From Orientallactaga sibirica (lineage: Eukaryota; Chordata; Mammalia; Rodentia; Dipodidae): a stretch of 64,000 nucleotides of DNA. Shown here in pieces: positions 1 to 12,999 of the stretch (its first letter is position 1; the number at the start of each line of letters is the position of its first letter). Position numbers and translations under genes: made by a program. The stretch lies in assembly GCA_036365145.1 (NCBI GenBank), contig JAEOAD010000001.1, positions 100,537,501 through 100,601,500 of the forward strand. Direction: 5' to 3'. Below the pieces are notes generated by a model. It ran no database searches. It was not told the DNA's origin and saw nothing but the letters and a program-made list of their open reading frames with translations.

Positions 1-108
1 GACCTACATAAGCCATATGCACAAGATGGTACATGCGTCTGGAGCTCGTTTGCAGTGGCCGAAGGCCCTGTCATGCCCATTCTCTCTCTCTCAAATAAAA
101 ATAAATTG
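1..108 (+). mobile_element. B2-superfamily SINE, 3' part, cut by window edge
   Basis: The sequence matches the right half of the common tRNA-derived SINE of this window: 'gcacaag...', then 'ctggagctcgtttgcagtggc', a 'ctctctctc' run and an A-rich tail. The tRNA-like head lies outside the window. Confidence 0.85.
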
Positions 109-115
109 AAAGAAA

Positions 116-1034
116 AGAACAAGGCCCATTTGTCAAGTTTCTCATGTCATCCGCTTGTCTAGAAAATTAGTTGCTCTTTGGATTCATAAAGCCTCCTTTT
201 ATTTCCTGTCCTTATTATTCATTGGGTTCATTGAAGAAAAATAGGTACTCATCTCCATACCATATCTCAAAGTTGAGGCAATGTCTTCCAGTTAAATGAC
301 ATCGGTACTGTTACTGTTTCTCAAAATAATTTAATGATTCACCTACATTAAGATGAAGGAGAAACAAGGTGAATTGCTCTGATGCACATTGCAAAGAGGA
401 GAGTAAAAATCCTTTCCATCACCATTTTTTATAAACTACAGTTTGACAAAGAATTCCTTATTAAAATATATTTCCAGATGGGCAGGAATTGTCTTTGAGA
501 AGAGATTATCTTGCTTTTCTTTGCTTATACCGTTGATTGAAACTTCAAACTTGTCAGAAAGATCCTGGGTTAGCCCTGTTGGGAAACAGATTCCTCCAGG
601 GGATACAGTCTCCCCTATCTTTGGAAACATGCAAGAACAAGCTCAGCACCAAATACCAAGTATGTTTTATATCATCTTAAGCTTGGAATCAGTGCTGCTG
701 CTGCTGCTACCATTTCAGAATCTGTCTACTGGGCCATGTAACAATAATGAGTGTGACTTTATAGGGCAAACTCAGAAACTCTGCTGTCATTTCCCATCTT
801 CAACTCTTGGTTGCTACAAGTAGACTTGCCTTCTCCCAACATACACTTGGAAGACATTTCAACATGCATGAAAATGGCAGAGACCTCTTACAGTATGTAA
901 CTACAGGGGGGAAGGAATAACTTCCCCATGAAGTTATAAATCCCTGGTCTAAGGAAACCTCTGGGAGAAAGTCAGTGTTGCTATATATTTGAAGACTAAT
1001 TTTAATAATAATTTTAAGGAAAATCTTTGGCAAA
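116..1034. other. No recognised feature
   Basis: AT-rich unique-looking DNA. A 126-codon frame at 443-823 overlaps a 64-codon frame on the other strand, has no recognisable domain and no splice or start context, so I read it as a chance frame. A short GCT/CTG run lies near 692-706. Confidence 0.5.
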
Positions 1035-1745
1035 ATTTTAATTTGTATTGACAATTTTCATACATGAACAAAATGTATTTTGATCATAATTCCCTCCCAT
1101 TACTTTCTTTGGTCCCCCTTCTCTTGCCCTCTTCCATTGAACCCCTCTCTCATTTTGAGTCTTTTTCCCTTCTCTATCAGCCATGATGGAATATTTATCA
1201 GATCATCATTATGCAAGTCTGGTTCAGGTAATGACAGTTGCAGTGAGGTCATGAATGTAATGGCCACTTAATCGCCAGATGATAGTGTTAAAAAGAACTC
1301 TTCTTCCTCTTGATGTTGCATTCTTTCCTCTCCCTCTTCTGCAATGTTCCCTGAGCCTTAGTGAGGTTGATACATATGTCTTCTCTAGAACTGAGCACTG
1401 AGCAGTCACTTAATCTCAGCACTTTGGCCAGTTAGTATATTCAGGGCATTTGCAAACCGAAGCCTCTCCACCAGAGGTGCAACTAACACTCATCTATGGG
1501 TATAAATATAATAGAAATATTTAGTGAAAAATTTGAATGGTCATAACTAGCAAGTTACTGAAATGACAGTAACAGTTTCTCCTCTAAGGTCTATGACCTT
1601 CGCAGCCATAGGCTCTTAACCAGGTTTTCAGTACCAGGCATGAAATCCCTCCTGTGAACTGGGCCTCAGATCTATAAAGAGCAGTTTGTTACCCTTATAA
1701 TACTCATAATGCCTTTTCTACTGGTCACTCACAGACACAGAGTAA
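1035..1745 (-). mobile_element. L1 3' UTR fragment, antisense (old)
   Basis: It starts with the pyrimidine-rich 'aattccctcccattac' block seen in the reverse-oriented L1 3' ends at 18.6 and 44.5 kb. It then shows the same ordered landmarks: 'gaggtcatg', 'ccctgagcctt', 'gagcactgagcag', and 'ggttttcagtaccaggcatg' near 1625, matching 'ggttttcagtatcagggatg' at 19.15 kb. It is clearly more diverged than the 18.6-kb copy. Line-1 assignment is by this shared structure and by the poly-T left end. Confidence 0.65.
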
Positions 1746-1749
1746 TGCT

Positions 1750-3128
1750 GAGAATCCATCCACTTTTCTGTAGCTCCTCATCCTAAGCCACTCCAAATCC
1801 ACCTCCCAGTGACCAATGGCAGAATTAAGTGCATTCATATCCCTTTCATTGCCTCTAGTTAGTTCCCATTTTTCATCACTTGCAATCTTGACAAAGGAGT
1901 ATGTATTGCACAATTATCTCTGAATCATTCGTGTGTCAAGAATGACCTTTTTCTTTGCTGGGGAGAAGAAAATAACTGTAGCCTAAAGAACACAGGTATC
2001 CTCAATCCTTCCAAAGACGCCGCATCTCATTTCTATTCTTGAGTCTTTTTTCTACTTGAATTCTTTATTGTCCTTGCTCACAAAGGATAGCCCTATTTTC
2101 AAAACCTATGATGTTACTCAGTTTCAATTTTTCCCTTTCATATGACTTTATTCATTTTCTTTTCTCTTGTTATTTATAACAAAAAACCCCTACCTTTTCC
2201 TGAAGGTGGCTTACTCTGAAGAAGCCATACATTTTGTTTCCTTGGAGCGCAAATCCATGAATTTCATATTTATACATAGAGTTACCTAAATATATCAGGC
2301 TGTGGTCTTTTAAAGACTCCCCACTTCTTTCAGGTCAAGATAATCCCAGATAGAATGAAGTAAAAGAGAATAAGTTTCAATTTTTTCACTTCAACAATAA
2401 GCTATACATTCCTTAGGAAAGATACTGCTTGGCACTTTTAATCTCCTGAAGTCCAGTGAATAGAGGTCAGGGAAGCTAATAGAAAAAGCAGTCAGGAGAA
2501 CAATATAGTTACTGATTATGTATGAAGCAGATATACATTCACATTGACACTTTCTCTTCCTGCTCTTGCATTGCTAGTTTAGACTAGTTAGTTTTGTCAT
2601 TGTTGAATTAAGGGAGACCAGCAAAATATAATTATTTGAACATAAAGTTATCTCTCATTATTTAACAGAATAAAAAAAAATGTCTTTTCTGTAGTAATTA
2701 GTTACAATCCAGAGTATAACCTTGAACAGATATGCCACAAATTGAGATCATGTGCCTATGCATTTTCACCTTTGCACTCTGAATATCCACTTTAAGTACC
2801 TTTTACCTTAAAAGGGAATTTAGTTAGGTCAATATGAGTGGGAGAGAATGCTTACTACTTACTAATTATATTTTGGGAAACTCTCCAGCATTTTTAAGTC
2901 TATATTTCCAAATTTATAAATTTAAACTAATAATATACTCAGCATGAAAATTAAATAGAAATAAATGCAATTAGTGTACTTGTAACTCAAAACTCATTGT
3001 TTTTTTCTTAAAAAACCTAAAAGTGGGAGACCCAATTGTCATTCACGGGGATGTTGTGTGTACTTCTGGCAACAAGGCCAAAGCAAACAAGAAAGAGAAA
3101 GGGAAGCTGAACTGAGAAGTACAGAGCA
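1750..3128. other. No recognised feature
   Basis: AT-rich sequence without an interspersed repeat I can name and without a long open frame. It may continue the L1 on its left for some distance. Confidence 0.5.
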
Positions 3129-3292
3129 CTTTTTTTTTTTCTTTTGGTTTTTCAAGGTAGGGTCTTACTCTACCCCAGGCTGACTTGGAATTCACTATGT
3201 AGTCTCAGGGTGGCCTCGAACTCACAGCGATCTGCCTACCTCTGCCTCCCCAGTGCTGGGATTAAAGGCATGTGCCATCATATCTGACTTGA
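3129..3292 (-). mobile_element. B1 SINE (7SL-derived)
   Basis: Reverse complement of a B1 monomer: a poly-T left end, 'ggtagggtcttactct', 'ggaattcactatgtagtctc' and 'gtgctgggattaaaggcatg'. The length of about 150 bp plus tail is usual for B1. Confidence 0.93.
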
Positions 3293-3385
3293 GCACCTTT
3301 TCTAGGAAGAATTAAGAGAAGAAGGAAGTATAGAAATAAGTAATGAGAAAATGGTAATTGGAAAAATAAATCTATAGAAACCACA

Positions 3386-3735
3386 GTGGTGGTTTGATTC
3401 AGTTGTCCCCCATAAACTTAGGTCTTCTGAATGCTAGTCTCCCCAGCTGATGGTAATTGAAATTAAAGCCTCCTGGAGGCTGTGTATTGTTCAGGGTGGG
3501 CTTATGGGTGTTATAGCCAGTTTCCCCATGCCAGTGTTTGGCATATTCTCCTGTTCCTGTTGTCCACCTGATGTTAGCCAGGCGTTGATGTCTATCCTCT
3601 GATCCTGCCATCGTTTTCCCTGCCATCGTGGAGCTTTCCCCTCTAGCCTGTAAACCAAAATAAACCTCTTTTTTTTTCCCACAAGCTGCTCTTGGTTGGG
3701 TGATTTCTACCAGCTTTGAATAGAAATAGACTGGT
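3386..3735 (+). mobile_element. MaLR-type LTR, 5' LTR of an element
   Basis: It begins 'tggtggtttgattcag' and ends in the 'ccaaaataaacctc...ctgctcttggttgggtgattt' block that carries the polyadenylation signal. This plan (a start like 'TGTGGTTTGA', AATAAA near the end, 'gtgatttctaccagc' after it) is that of mammalian MaLR LTRs (THE1/MST in primates, ORR1/MT in mouse). The last 20 bases differ from the 3' copy at 4,583, so the right border is approximate. Confidence 0.85.
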
Positions 3736-4582
3736 GCGGGCAGATTCATATGGCACAGAAAGAAGTCTTTGGGCTGAAACTCCTACCTGTGCAGCTGCAA
3801 TTGCATGAGAGATTACAACCATTGAGACTGGACCAGCTGATCTGCACTGGGGCAACAGAAAGAATGCAGCCTTTTGAAGGGGCCTGAATGTTTAAAGAGT
3901 GTCCCATTCTTCAAAGTCTGCTTTATTCCCCCCTGGATTAACAAATTGGCACCCTACCTAGTATTGTGGAATATAAAAAATGCAGGAAAGAGAGGGTCAT
4001 TGAATCTGCAATATGGTCTTATGTTTTGGAAACAGCCATGGGCAGTGTGAAGCGGGTTTGCTGGATGCCTGTATGGAGACCCAATGGAGCCATGAGGATG
4101 AACCGGGTGGATTGCAGTGGAGACCCAGTGGAGATGCCAGGACCACAAGATGGCTGCTAAGGAATACTGCTGGCCCCAAATGAAGTTTTCCAGGACTGCA
4201 AGTAGCCTAGCTGGAGGGGCGGAATTGGAATTTCAGAGACTTTATGCTGATTAGAATTATCAGACTTGGAGATTTGTCACTGGCTCGAGTTGTTGGACTT
4301 GAAGCTACTGACTTTGATGTTTTCCCTGATTGTTTTAAATCTTATAATGGCTGAATATTTCTTTGCTATGCCCACTGCCATCTTTTACTATGTGAATGTT
4401 TATTCTGTGCCATTATGGGTTTGGGGAGTATTTTTGATATTATGGCTCACTTCAAAGATCTTGGATTATGAATTTTGAACATCACTGGGACTGATAAAAA
4501 CTATGGGGACTTTTAAAATTGGATGAATGCATTGCATTTTAAATCATGGATGGGTATCAGTTTATGGGGTCCAGGGGCAGAA
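3736..4582 (+). mobile_element. MaLR internal region, non-coding
   Basis: About 850 bp lie between two like-oriented LTRs of the same family. MaLR interiors normally have no gag-pol of use. The only frame, 70 codons at 4,266-4,478, is hydrophobic by composition but matches no retroviral protein I know. The interior ends in a purine-rich 'ccaggggcagaa' just before the 3' LTR, as a polypurine tract should. Confidence 0.7.
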
Positions 4583-4904
4583 TGTGGTGGTTTGATTCAA
4601 GTGTCCTCCATAAACTTAGATCTTCTGAATGCTAGTCTCCCCACCTGAATACAATTGGAAATTAAAGCCTCCTGGAGGAGGTGTATTGTTGCGGGTGGGC
4701 TTATGGGTTTGGCACACTCTCCTCTTCCTGTTGCCCATCTGATGTTGGCTAGGGGGTGATATCCACCCTCTGCTCATGCCGTCATCTTCCCTGCCGTCAT
4801 GGAGCTTCCCCCTTGAGCCTAGAAGCCAAAATAAACCTTTTTTTTTTCCACAAACTGCTCTTGGTTGGGTGATTACTACCAGCAATGCGAACCTGACTGC
4901 AACA
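4583..4904 (+). mobile_element. MaLR-type LTR, 3' LTR of the same element
   Basis: It starts 'tgtggtggtttgattca' and ends 'gcgaacctgactgcaaca'. It parallels the 5' copy through 'cctcctggagg', 'cttatgggt', 'gatgttggc', 'ccaaaataaacc' and 'ctgctcttggttgggtgat'. I could not confirm a 5-bp target duplication around the pair. Confidence 0.85.
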
Positions 4905-5175
4905 CTCACAAAGATGACACCAAAAGCTTAACGAACAAAGGTAGACAATGGAATTGCACCAAATCAAATGGTTTCTGTGCAGAAAATGATACAAGATACA
5001 AACTACAAAGTGGGAGAAAATACTTACAACCAAGAATCCGTTGATGAGTTAATATCCAAAATATATAACAAACTTATTATACTCATGAACAAGAAAATAA
5101 TAAAGAACAAATATACAATTCTCAAATCAAAATTTCCAGAGGGGCAAACAAATATATATAAAAGGTTCAAAACCA
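4905..5175 (+). mobile_element. L1 ORF2 3' fragment
   Basis: The order 'aaagatgacaccaaaagc', 'agacaatggaattgcacc', 'aaatggtttctgtgcag', 'aagtgggagaaaatac' and 'gttaatatccaaaatatat' is the familiar 3' end of mammalian L1 ORF2 in sense direction. It carries indels and stops and is dead. Confidence 0.85.
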
Positions 5176-5194
5176 GTAAAAAAAAAAAACCATC

Positions 5195-6250
5195 AGCATG
5201 AATTGATTAGCAAACTTTTATTACAACAAAAAAAAAAAAAAAAAGGAAAAAAATGTTGTTGAGCACGTGGAAAAAAAAAGTCAAAATTGACAACTGGCTT
5301 GGTGAATGTAAAGTAGTTCTGTGACATGACATCATCCTCAACAAAATTCTCTAGGGTTCCAGAATACTTGTTGATGCTTGAGACAAGGCCCACATGTTTC
5401 AGCATCATTCAGGAAACGGGAAGCGTGGAATGCTCCCCTGGCCTTGTAGATCCCGGGTCTGTCTCGGGAGCCTGCTCATCTTCCAGCACTGTGTACCACC
5501 TCTGAGTTTGCTGGGAGATTATAAAAGACGTTGGCCTCATAAGTGAGTTGCAGCTGAGTGAGTTAGAGAAGTGCTTTCTGGATAACTTGTACCTGATTGA
5601 CTTGCTGCATTACTTCTCATGTAAGCAAGTCTTCCTATCCTACTGGCCAGAAAAGCCACCAAGGGGATTGTGGGTGGTTCAAGGTCTCAGAAGTGGCTGC
5701 AATGATTACATGGGATTAAAAGCAACCCGTTATTATTAGTACGAGGTCCTCCTGAAGAGAGGTTTATCCATGAGCTGCTGTGTTGGACATCTTTGAGACC
5801 ACAGTCAACACCAACCCCTTCAACAAGTTCTAAAATGTGATAATTCAACAAAATGGACCTCGTGGTGGACATGGTGAGGTCAGTGAACATCAAGAGTGTC
5901 TCTGGGTTTCACAGGTTTGCTGCATGGGCTGGACTTCATCTCACCCTCCCTGCCATCCTTCAATGGCCTCCAAGGATCACATTTCTTTGGTGTGTATTTT
6001 CTCTATGTTACTTCAGCTAGTGAGGTAGACCCACACCATGGAATACTTGGCTCAAGAATGCTGACCACCCCCTCTCTGCCTCAGCCATGCCAAATATTTC
6101 CAATCAAAAAATATGGAAATTTCCATGTTAGCTACTGAGTCTGGAAACTGGCCAGTCTATTGAAATTTCCACTTCAGTGTTCATTTGTAACATGTAATAG
6201 CCAAGCTTCCCTTCTTTCTAAATAAACTCTATTGTTTTGACAAACTTAAC
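5195..6250 (+). pseudogene. Possible processed retrocopy, parent not recognised
   Basis: This stretch is richer in GC and in coding-like composition than its surroundings. It contains overlapping short frames at 5,548-5,739, 5,837-6,028 and 5,896-6,138 in different phases, and ends with 'aataaactctattg' at about 6,222, a polyadenylation-like context. That pattern suggests a decayed intronless copy of an mRNA, with frameshifts near 5,740 and 5,840. I do not recognise the protein and see no clear A-tail after the signal. It may equally be unique intergenic DNA or an unknown LTR. Confidence 0.25.
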
Positions 6251-6259
6251 TTAGGGCCT

Positions 6260-9080
6260 GCATATGCATGCACAGGTATTCTTTAATAATAAAGGCATGA
6301 GAACAAGCTGACCTTGTGTTGCAATTCCCTTCACTTTATTGGTACAAAACGCCTACCAGAAATAGCAGATGGGAGGAAAGGGTTTGTGTGGCTTATATTC
6401 TCAAGAGAATATAACATCTAATGCAACCAAGGACCTTATTCTAAATTCACACTGTTCCTCATCCTTGGCTCTCTCTTGCATCCCAGTTTTAACTCCTTTC
6501 AGCCACCAACTATGAATCTTTAGGCAGATGCTAAACCAAAAAATAAGGGGACAAAGGGAGGAAAATGCTTGTTTCTGAGCCGTTCTTCTCATCATAACAA
6601 AATTAGAAGAGAAAATCGTCTCAATTTCTCTTTTTCTTCTCCCTTTCTTCCTCTCTCTTTCTTTCTCTCTTTCCTTCATTTTTCCACCCTCTTTCCCTCT
6701 TTGCTCCTCTTTGTGTCACTGTTTGTTGGGATCCTGGCTTTTTCCTTTGGCTGTGAAAAGGTGTTGCTATTTAGGTATAGCTTCCCAGAACTCTTCACAA
6801 TCAAGGGGGATGTGGCCAAGCATAGAACTGATGATGTGTTTATAGGAAATGAGTGACCTCACAGGGATCATCTGATGTTCTTCACATGAAAAGGAGGCTG
6901 GTCCACAGTGCCTTGGCAATGTGTATGTCTTACAGGTAAGTTAAGGCAGAGAATGCCAAGGGGACACAAGCTTTTTCCTCCACCACATGGAATGTGCCTC
7001 CTAGCCCCTATAGAGGCTGCGGCCATTGTGATTAGAGCAACTTTTAGGGTTGTTGTGGTCAGCTGTCAGGGAAAGCTATGTTCCTCTTAGGGTTTGATAC
7101 ATGCACCATTCACTTACAAACCTGGAATCATTTGAGAGGCAAGATAAATTACTTCTGCTTTACTGAACAAAAAGAAGAATGACCAGCAGAGCTTGGGTCT
7201 TTGGTCAGCTCAGGCCATGACCTCTTGCTCCCTGAGCCTGCATGTTCTCCTCTCTATAAAGCTTGAAAAACACCCCCACTCTGAACCTGGCATGCTGTTA
7301 TAAATGAAGAAATAACAGTTTGCAAAGTTATACTGAAATAACTTACAATGTTGTAATACATAGATTGTTGTCATTTTTTCCCCAAACTTAGGTTTTTGAG
7401 TTTTTTCACTTTAATCTCACGTATCCTTGGGTATTGTCCTTTCACATTTCAACAGTGGAGGATATTCATTCATACTTTAAAATTTCAATAATAAACTTCA
7501 AAATAAGACATCTTCTTCACAGTTATAAAATTTATACTAAAGAACATGTAGAAGTTTCCCCCAAATATATTTTAACTTATTTGAGGATAACTCACTACAA
7601 ATATTTTGAGTCATTTATATAATTTATGGATCTCTAGAATTCCTATTGTGAGTGTCCTACTTTGATGAAAGAAAAATGAGTCAGGTTGTTTAAGTTCAAC
7701 ACCTCTGTTGATACTGGCTAGAAAGATCTGGCTTTAGATTTGAACAGTTCCTTCTCCTAACGTCAATTGAAATAAAACCTAACTGTAGAAGATATAGCCG
7801 TGCACTCTAAGCCAAGACTAATTTAAGTATTCATTTCTCTTTCACATATTCTAAAATAAAAAACTATAGTTTTCATATCTTTTGAGTAATAACTTTTATG
7901 TTGTGTTTTTTTCCCCATGTGCCAAAGCCTGGTTAGTAGAGATGTTGTAGTATCATGTTTAATGGTAACTGGAACATGTCTTTAAAGCATGTCATGTAGT
8001 ATGCACATAAAAACATACATGTGGGATAATGATAGAACCTGATGTCTAGGACCTGGAAGCCTCAAGGTATATGACTTGGTAATTATCCAAAGACTAAATA
8101 AGTCTCAGGGATATAAGAGGAGGTGCTGTGACTGCATCATCACAAAGTGACAGTCATAGCCAGTGAATGAATAGAACACGCTCACAAAGGAATGGCTGAG
8201 AGCAGTTCACTGCCTCCTAGATTATCCTCTTGGCAGTTAGACAAGCCTGTTGAGCTTCCTTTCCTTCATTTGTAAGAGCAAAAAAAAAAAGCAGCGATTC
8301 TCAGCTCATGGGATATACTTAGCTCATGAGCAGCTTTCATGCCTCCCAGGCCCACTTGGCTATGATAGTCCAAGTACACATTCCAAGCATTGAGAGACTG
8401 AAATACAATCAGAATTGAAAGGCACAAAACTATACCATCCTCAAGCTCCTTCCACACATGTGGAAAGTTGTCAGGTCAACATGTTGCTAAGCAGTGCCTT
8501 GGAGACCTGAAGTTTTCCCACCATATGATTTCCTACCCCAAAAATGGTAATTCCAGAACACCAGAAGAAATGGGAAGGTACTGGAAAACTCTCCAGATGG
8601 GTATTTAAAGACACTAGTGTTCATGGTATACCAGGTTGGAGAGACTACAAGGCTTCCATCTGTGGCTGAGTAGTGTATGCCATGGCTGAGGATCATACTT
8701 ATGTAAATTTACCTATGTAACTTCTGGATAGCATTATACTTACATCATCACTGTGAGGGTCACCCTGTAATAAGCCTGGGGGGGGGTTCACCTCTGCTTG
8801 GCAATAACTTTCCTGGAGATGTGCCTTGAAAATAGGGCTGTGTTGCTCACTTTACAAATGCAGCAGGCACTAATGTGAGGCAACTGTGTCTACACTTCTT
8901 ATGGTTGTTGGTTTGCCCTGCAGGTGGTTTGGTTTTGCAGTGCAACATTGAACACTGTCTCTCTGTCTTGGTCACATGAGATGCCTGGGCAGCCTTCCTC
9001 CTAACCTCTGATAGGCAGTGCTGTGGGCAGGCACTAAGGGCATGGCTGCCAAAGGTCAACTTGCAACAAAACCAGTGGGG
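6260..9080. other. No recognised feature
   Basis: It holds a pyrimidine-rich patch at 6,625-6,710 and otherwise mixed AT-rich sequence. Short frames (for example 6,569-6,856 and 8,487-8,696) lack any family signature. No SINE or LTR was recognised. Confidence 0.45.
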
Positions 9081-9082
9081 CA

Positions 9083-9322
9083 GGGCTGGAGAGATGGGTT
9101 AGCCTTTAAGGTGCCGGCTGCCAAGCCTAAGAAAGCCTGTTCGAATCTCCAGGTCCCATGTTTAGTCAGACATAAAAGTAACACAAGCACACAATGTCGA
9201 ACATACGCACAAGGGGACACACATGTCTGGAGTTCATTCACAGCAGCTGAGAGGCCCTGGCTCGCCCATTCTCTCTCTCTCTCTCTCTGTCTCTCTGTCT
9301 CTCTCAAATAAAGATAAAAAGC
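9083..9322 (+). mobile_element. B2-superfamily SINE (long subtype)
   Basis: It starts 'gggctggagagatgggttag', carries 'gcctaagaaagcctg' and 'ggtcccatgtttag', then 'ggagttcattcacagcagctg', a (CT)n run and 'caaataaag'. This subtype has an extra 'acacaagcacacaatg' block compared with the commoner form. Confidence 0.9.
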
Positions 9323-9419
9323 ACAGTGGGGCAGAAACCACTGTGTTATGGTTGGTCTCAGTTTATGAATACTAGACACTAGGTTGGGGTAATAGATGAA
9401 AAGTATAAAATGTGTTTTA

Positions 9420-9685
9420 TATTCATGGTGGTGAGTTTAACATGCTTTGTATGGATAATTTTTATAAATCTATTAAATTGTTCCTCAAATTATAAAAAGG
9501 TTTAAAAGTTAAGCTACCACATGTCCCACCAATTTATAGGTATAATTCAAAGGAAATGAAATTAATATGTCAAAGAGATATTTGCTTGTTGAAGCCTCAT
9601 TAATGATAGACAAGATATAGAAAAAAAAACAGTGTCTATGAATGCATGCCATATGTATGTATGCATGTATGTATGTATGTTCATT
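9420..9685 (+). mobile_element. Old L1 ORF2/3' fragment with (ATGT)n
   Basis: 'gctaccacatgtcccaccaa', 'aattcaaaggaaatgaaa' and 'gatagacaagatatag' follow the order of the distal L1 ORF2 ('gctaccatatgatccagcaa', 'aaagaaatgaaa', 'agccaagatatgg'). A short ATGT/GTAT microsatellite closes it at about 9,651-9,682. Confidence 0.6.
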
Positions 9686-9689
9686 ATCA

Positions 9690-12600
9690 GTGGCCTGCAG
9701 TTTTTTTTTTTTTTTAACCTGTGCTCCTCTAGCTTCTTTGTGTTCCTAAATGTTCTCTCTATCATTTATAACTGCTCACTGGCCAAAGGAAACCCCTAAA
9801 ATAATTTCTTATTGTTTACTAAATAGCTATGATTTTGTATTAATATGCTTATGCATGTTCAAGTTCCTTTCCTCAAAACCGGATGAGTTGCCTTCTCATG
9901 CTCCATGAAGTCTTTTACAATTATCACACTTATGGAAACTATTTTTGCTCCTTTTACTACACTGCCTTTATCACTTTGTTAGTTATCAGAGGTTAAGTTG
10001 AATCTTCTCTTGCTGTGTTTACCATGCTTGGTAGGTCTACTACTTACCTGAGTAAGGTTTACTACTTACCCTGAGGACAGCATTTGTTTCACATGATGCT
10101 GATGGCTAGAAATTAAATAGTTCAATTATAAAGTGAGTTGACTAAACTTTCACAGATCTTTAAAAGTTTCTGGTAAGTAAAGATAGTTTGTTTGTTTGTT
10201 TGTTTTTTTTCTCTGTTCCTCAATGGCAACTGCCTTTTCTATCCTCTCAACTAACCATTTTCTCCTAAGTAAAAAAAAAAAAAAAATTAAAAATCCTAAT
10301 ACAGAATCTTTGGTAATCCAAAACATTGAAGACCAGAAATAACTGAGGTGCAGGGAGCAGTTTACTAGATGATTTCGAGCAATGCTATATTTTCTGGAAT
10401 CAAATCTTAAATGTTTTATTAATTTCATGTACATTTCATGCTTTCAAATTTTGCTTTGTTAGCCCAATTGCCTTTCAAAATATATCTATCCCTTGAAGAC
10501 AGATTTCAGCTGAGAAGTTGTTGAAATAGACACTAAGCCAAACACAACTGATAAGTATTTACTTACTTTCTGGTGGGGAGGAATTAGTTATATCAATAAA
10601 ATTGAGTATGAAGGGCTTAATTGCTGGGGACCACAGCACTCAGTAATTTCAGCAATACACAATGTAGACGCATTCAATCTTCCCAGGTCTAGCAACAGAA
10701 CAAATTGCATTTACAATGGCTCACAACAATAGCAAGATCCATACTGCTCTAAACAGCTGAAATCATGGGTTTCAGTGCATAAAAACTTTGTTCTAATTTG
10801 TACTAAGCTGTGTTCATTATTATAACCAAGAAAGCAGATCCATGGGTCCAATATTGTCAAGCCAATTTAAGTGTCAGAAATTCAGTTTAATTTTCATGTA
10901 TTACTTACTGTCTGAAAGTAATTGTGCCCACTATTGGCTATTTTAGGTCATTAAATGATATCACTACAGAGAAATTAGGAGATACAATAGCTTTGATAGT
11001 TAAGGTGATACATATCTACTTTATGTTTAATAGAATTCCCCTAGGAATATAGAAAGTATTGTGCTTGAATATATTACAACTCCAAGATATAGTGTTCATT
11101 TGAGTCCCAGTGTTGATTAAAACATGATGAGCCTCCCCCCAAGCACACAGAAAATAGTTCCTTGCAGTATATTTTAAAGTGAATTCAAACTTAGGTAGGT
11201 GATATATTTGAGATATCTTTCATTTACTGTTTTGTATGAAGTACTTTCAGTTTTATCTGAGAATTTTCTTAAAGTTCTTCATCAAGAAACTAGTTTGAGC
11301 TTGTATGAATGATATCATGCTTCCTCTTGAATTAACTCAAATACCAGCATATATAAAATAGCCTTAAAAGATTTCAGCCTGCTTATAGAATTTGGGCACA
11401 TTTGTTAGTAAATCATAAAAAGGTAAAACAGCCATTGTCAGGGTCTAAAGAAGCCTTTGAAAATGAAATGCACAAAGAAATAATGCATGCATTTTAATGG
11501 TCTATTTGAAAATGAAGTTTCATTTTATTTAATTTATTTTACCAACCATTGGAAAGATCGTCCAGGGGCAATGCAAAACCAAATCCCACTAGAGACACTT
11601 GTATCTTTTCTCAGCAATGGTAATTTCATTGCTTTTATTATTTATGTGAAAAGAATGTAATCACTAAAAACAAGCTATAGTGAAAGTAAAGTCTTCATCT
11701 TCTTGATCCAAGGACACACCTCAGTTACAGAAGAGAGTCATGAAAAATTATGGACCTTAATATTTAACCACACAAAGTGACACCTTGGAATAGATGTATT
11801 GTATCAATGTATGTTCCCAGTACTTAACTGTGAGTCAAACTCTAGCTATACACAGCTATTCGTGGACGCATAAGCAAAGGTAATGAACAGAACGTTACAA
11901 TAACAAATCGTGCATATGAGGGTATAATTATCAAGGCAGAGGCATGGAACTTGATGGTATTTTAATGAAGAGTGGGATACTCTTTAATGTAGAGTCATTC
12001 ATCACAGAAGTTCATTAGTAATTGCATTCTCTAGTATAGCAAAGTTTACTCAAGAAAAAAAATGTAGTAAAAATAGCTGACAATTACCACACACAAATAG
12101 CAGAACATGAAATATTCTTAGGATCAATTTAGTATTCTTAATAATATTTTAGAGTTCAAAATAATGGTTTTACTAATATTCATGATAAATGTTGTTCTCA
12201 GTGACACTTAAAATGGGACTATAAGCATTTTCATTTCACTAAACCTAAGAAAAGATGAATAAATTTAGAAAAATGGCAGTGAAATCCAGGCTTAGTTTTC
12301 AAGAGCCAGACATTTCTCTGTTATCTTAGGCATCTCTGAAACTGTACAGATAGGCTAACAAATTTCTCATACCTTAGTTTTGACATGCTGAAACAGTCAA
12401 GGTGACAATGAATTCTAAAAGTAAAATCTCATATTTCATTGTCCAGATGTGATTTCCAATGTAGTAGGATAAGAATTGGTGAATAATATGCCAGTCCATA
12501 ACTACAGTGAGAATACTAGTTCTATTGTCAAAATCTGAGGATATTGAAAATGAATAAATGCTTGCAACAATCTGAATAATGTTTGTTCATGACAAAGTGC

Positions 12601-12995
12601 TGAATTAAATGAAAAGTGTTCATTTGCATTGCCTTGCTCTATCCACAACCCCTTCTGTCCAGCTCTGCAATAGCTTAATAAAATTCATATACTTACAATC
12701 AAGACTTTCATGAAAATGTGCTGCTTGTCAGACATTACCTGGGGGGATGTATCACAATTAAAACTTTGCAAAGAACATCATCTCTGAAGTATTATTACCA
12801 TGATAATTGATTGGCAGCTATCAGTGAAAGTTCTATTCTCAAGGCTTTCCTTTTTTGATCTTAAAAAGATTTCACTCAAGGAGAAAAAAAGTATGTAACC
12901 ATAAATTTATCAAGTAACAGTAGAAATTATGTAACTTCTTAGCTGCCTTAAGTGATGATATCAGCTAGGACAAAAAAAAAAAAAAAGCTCAGGTG
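9690..12995. other. Long stretch without recognised repeats
   Basis: About 3.3 kb in which I see no SINE, LTR or L1 apart from short A or T runs. No frame longer than 94 codons occurs. Such gaps in a SINE-dense region can mark selected non-coding DNA or simply old diverged sequence. Confidence 0.5.
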
Positions 12996-12999
12996 AGAA

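Noticed and set aside
443..823. 126-codon frame as a host gene
   Set aside because: No domain, no splice context, overlapped by a frame on the other strand. Expected by chance in 64 kb.
4266..4478. 70-codon hydrophobic frame
   Set aside because: Lies in the non-coding interior of a MaLR element; hydrophobicity follows from T-rich sequence.
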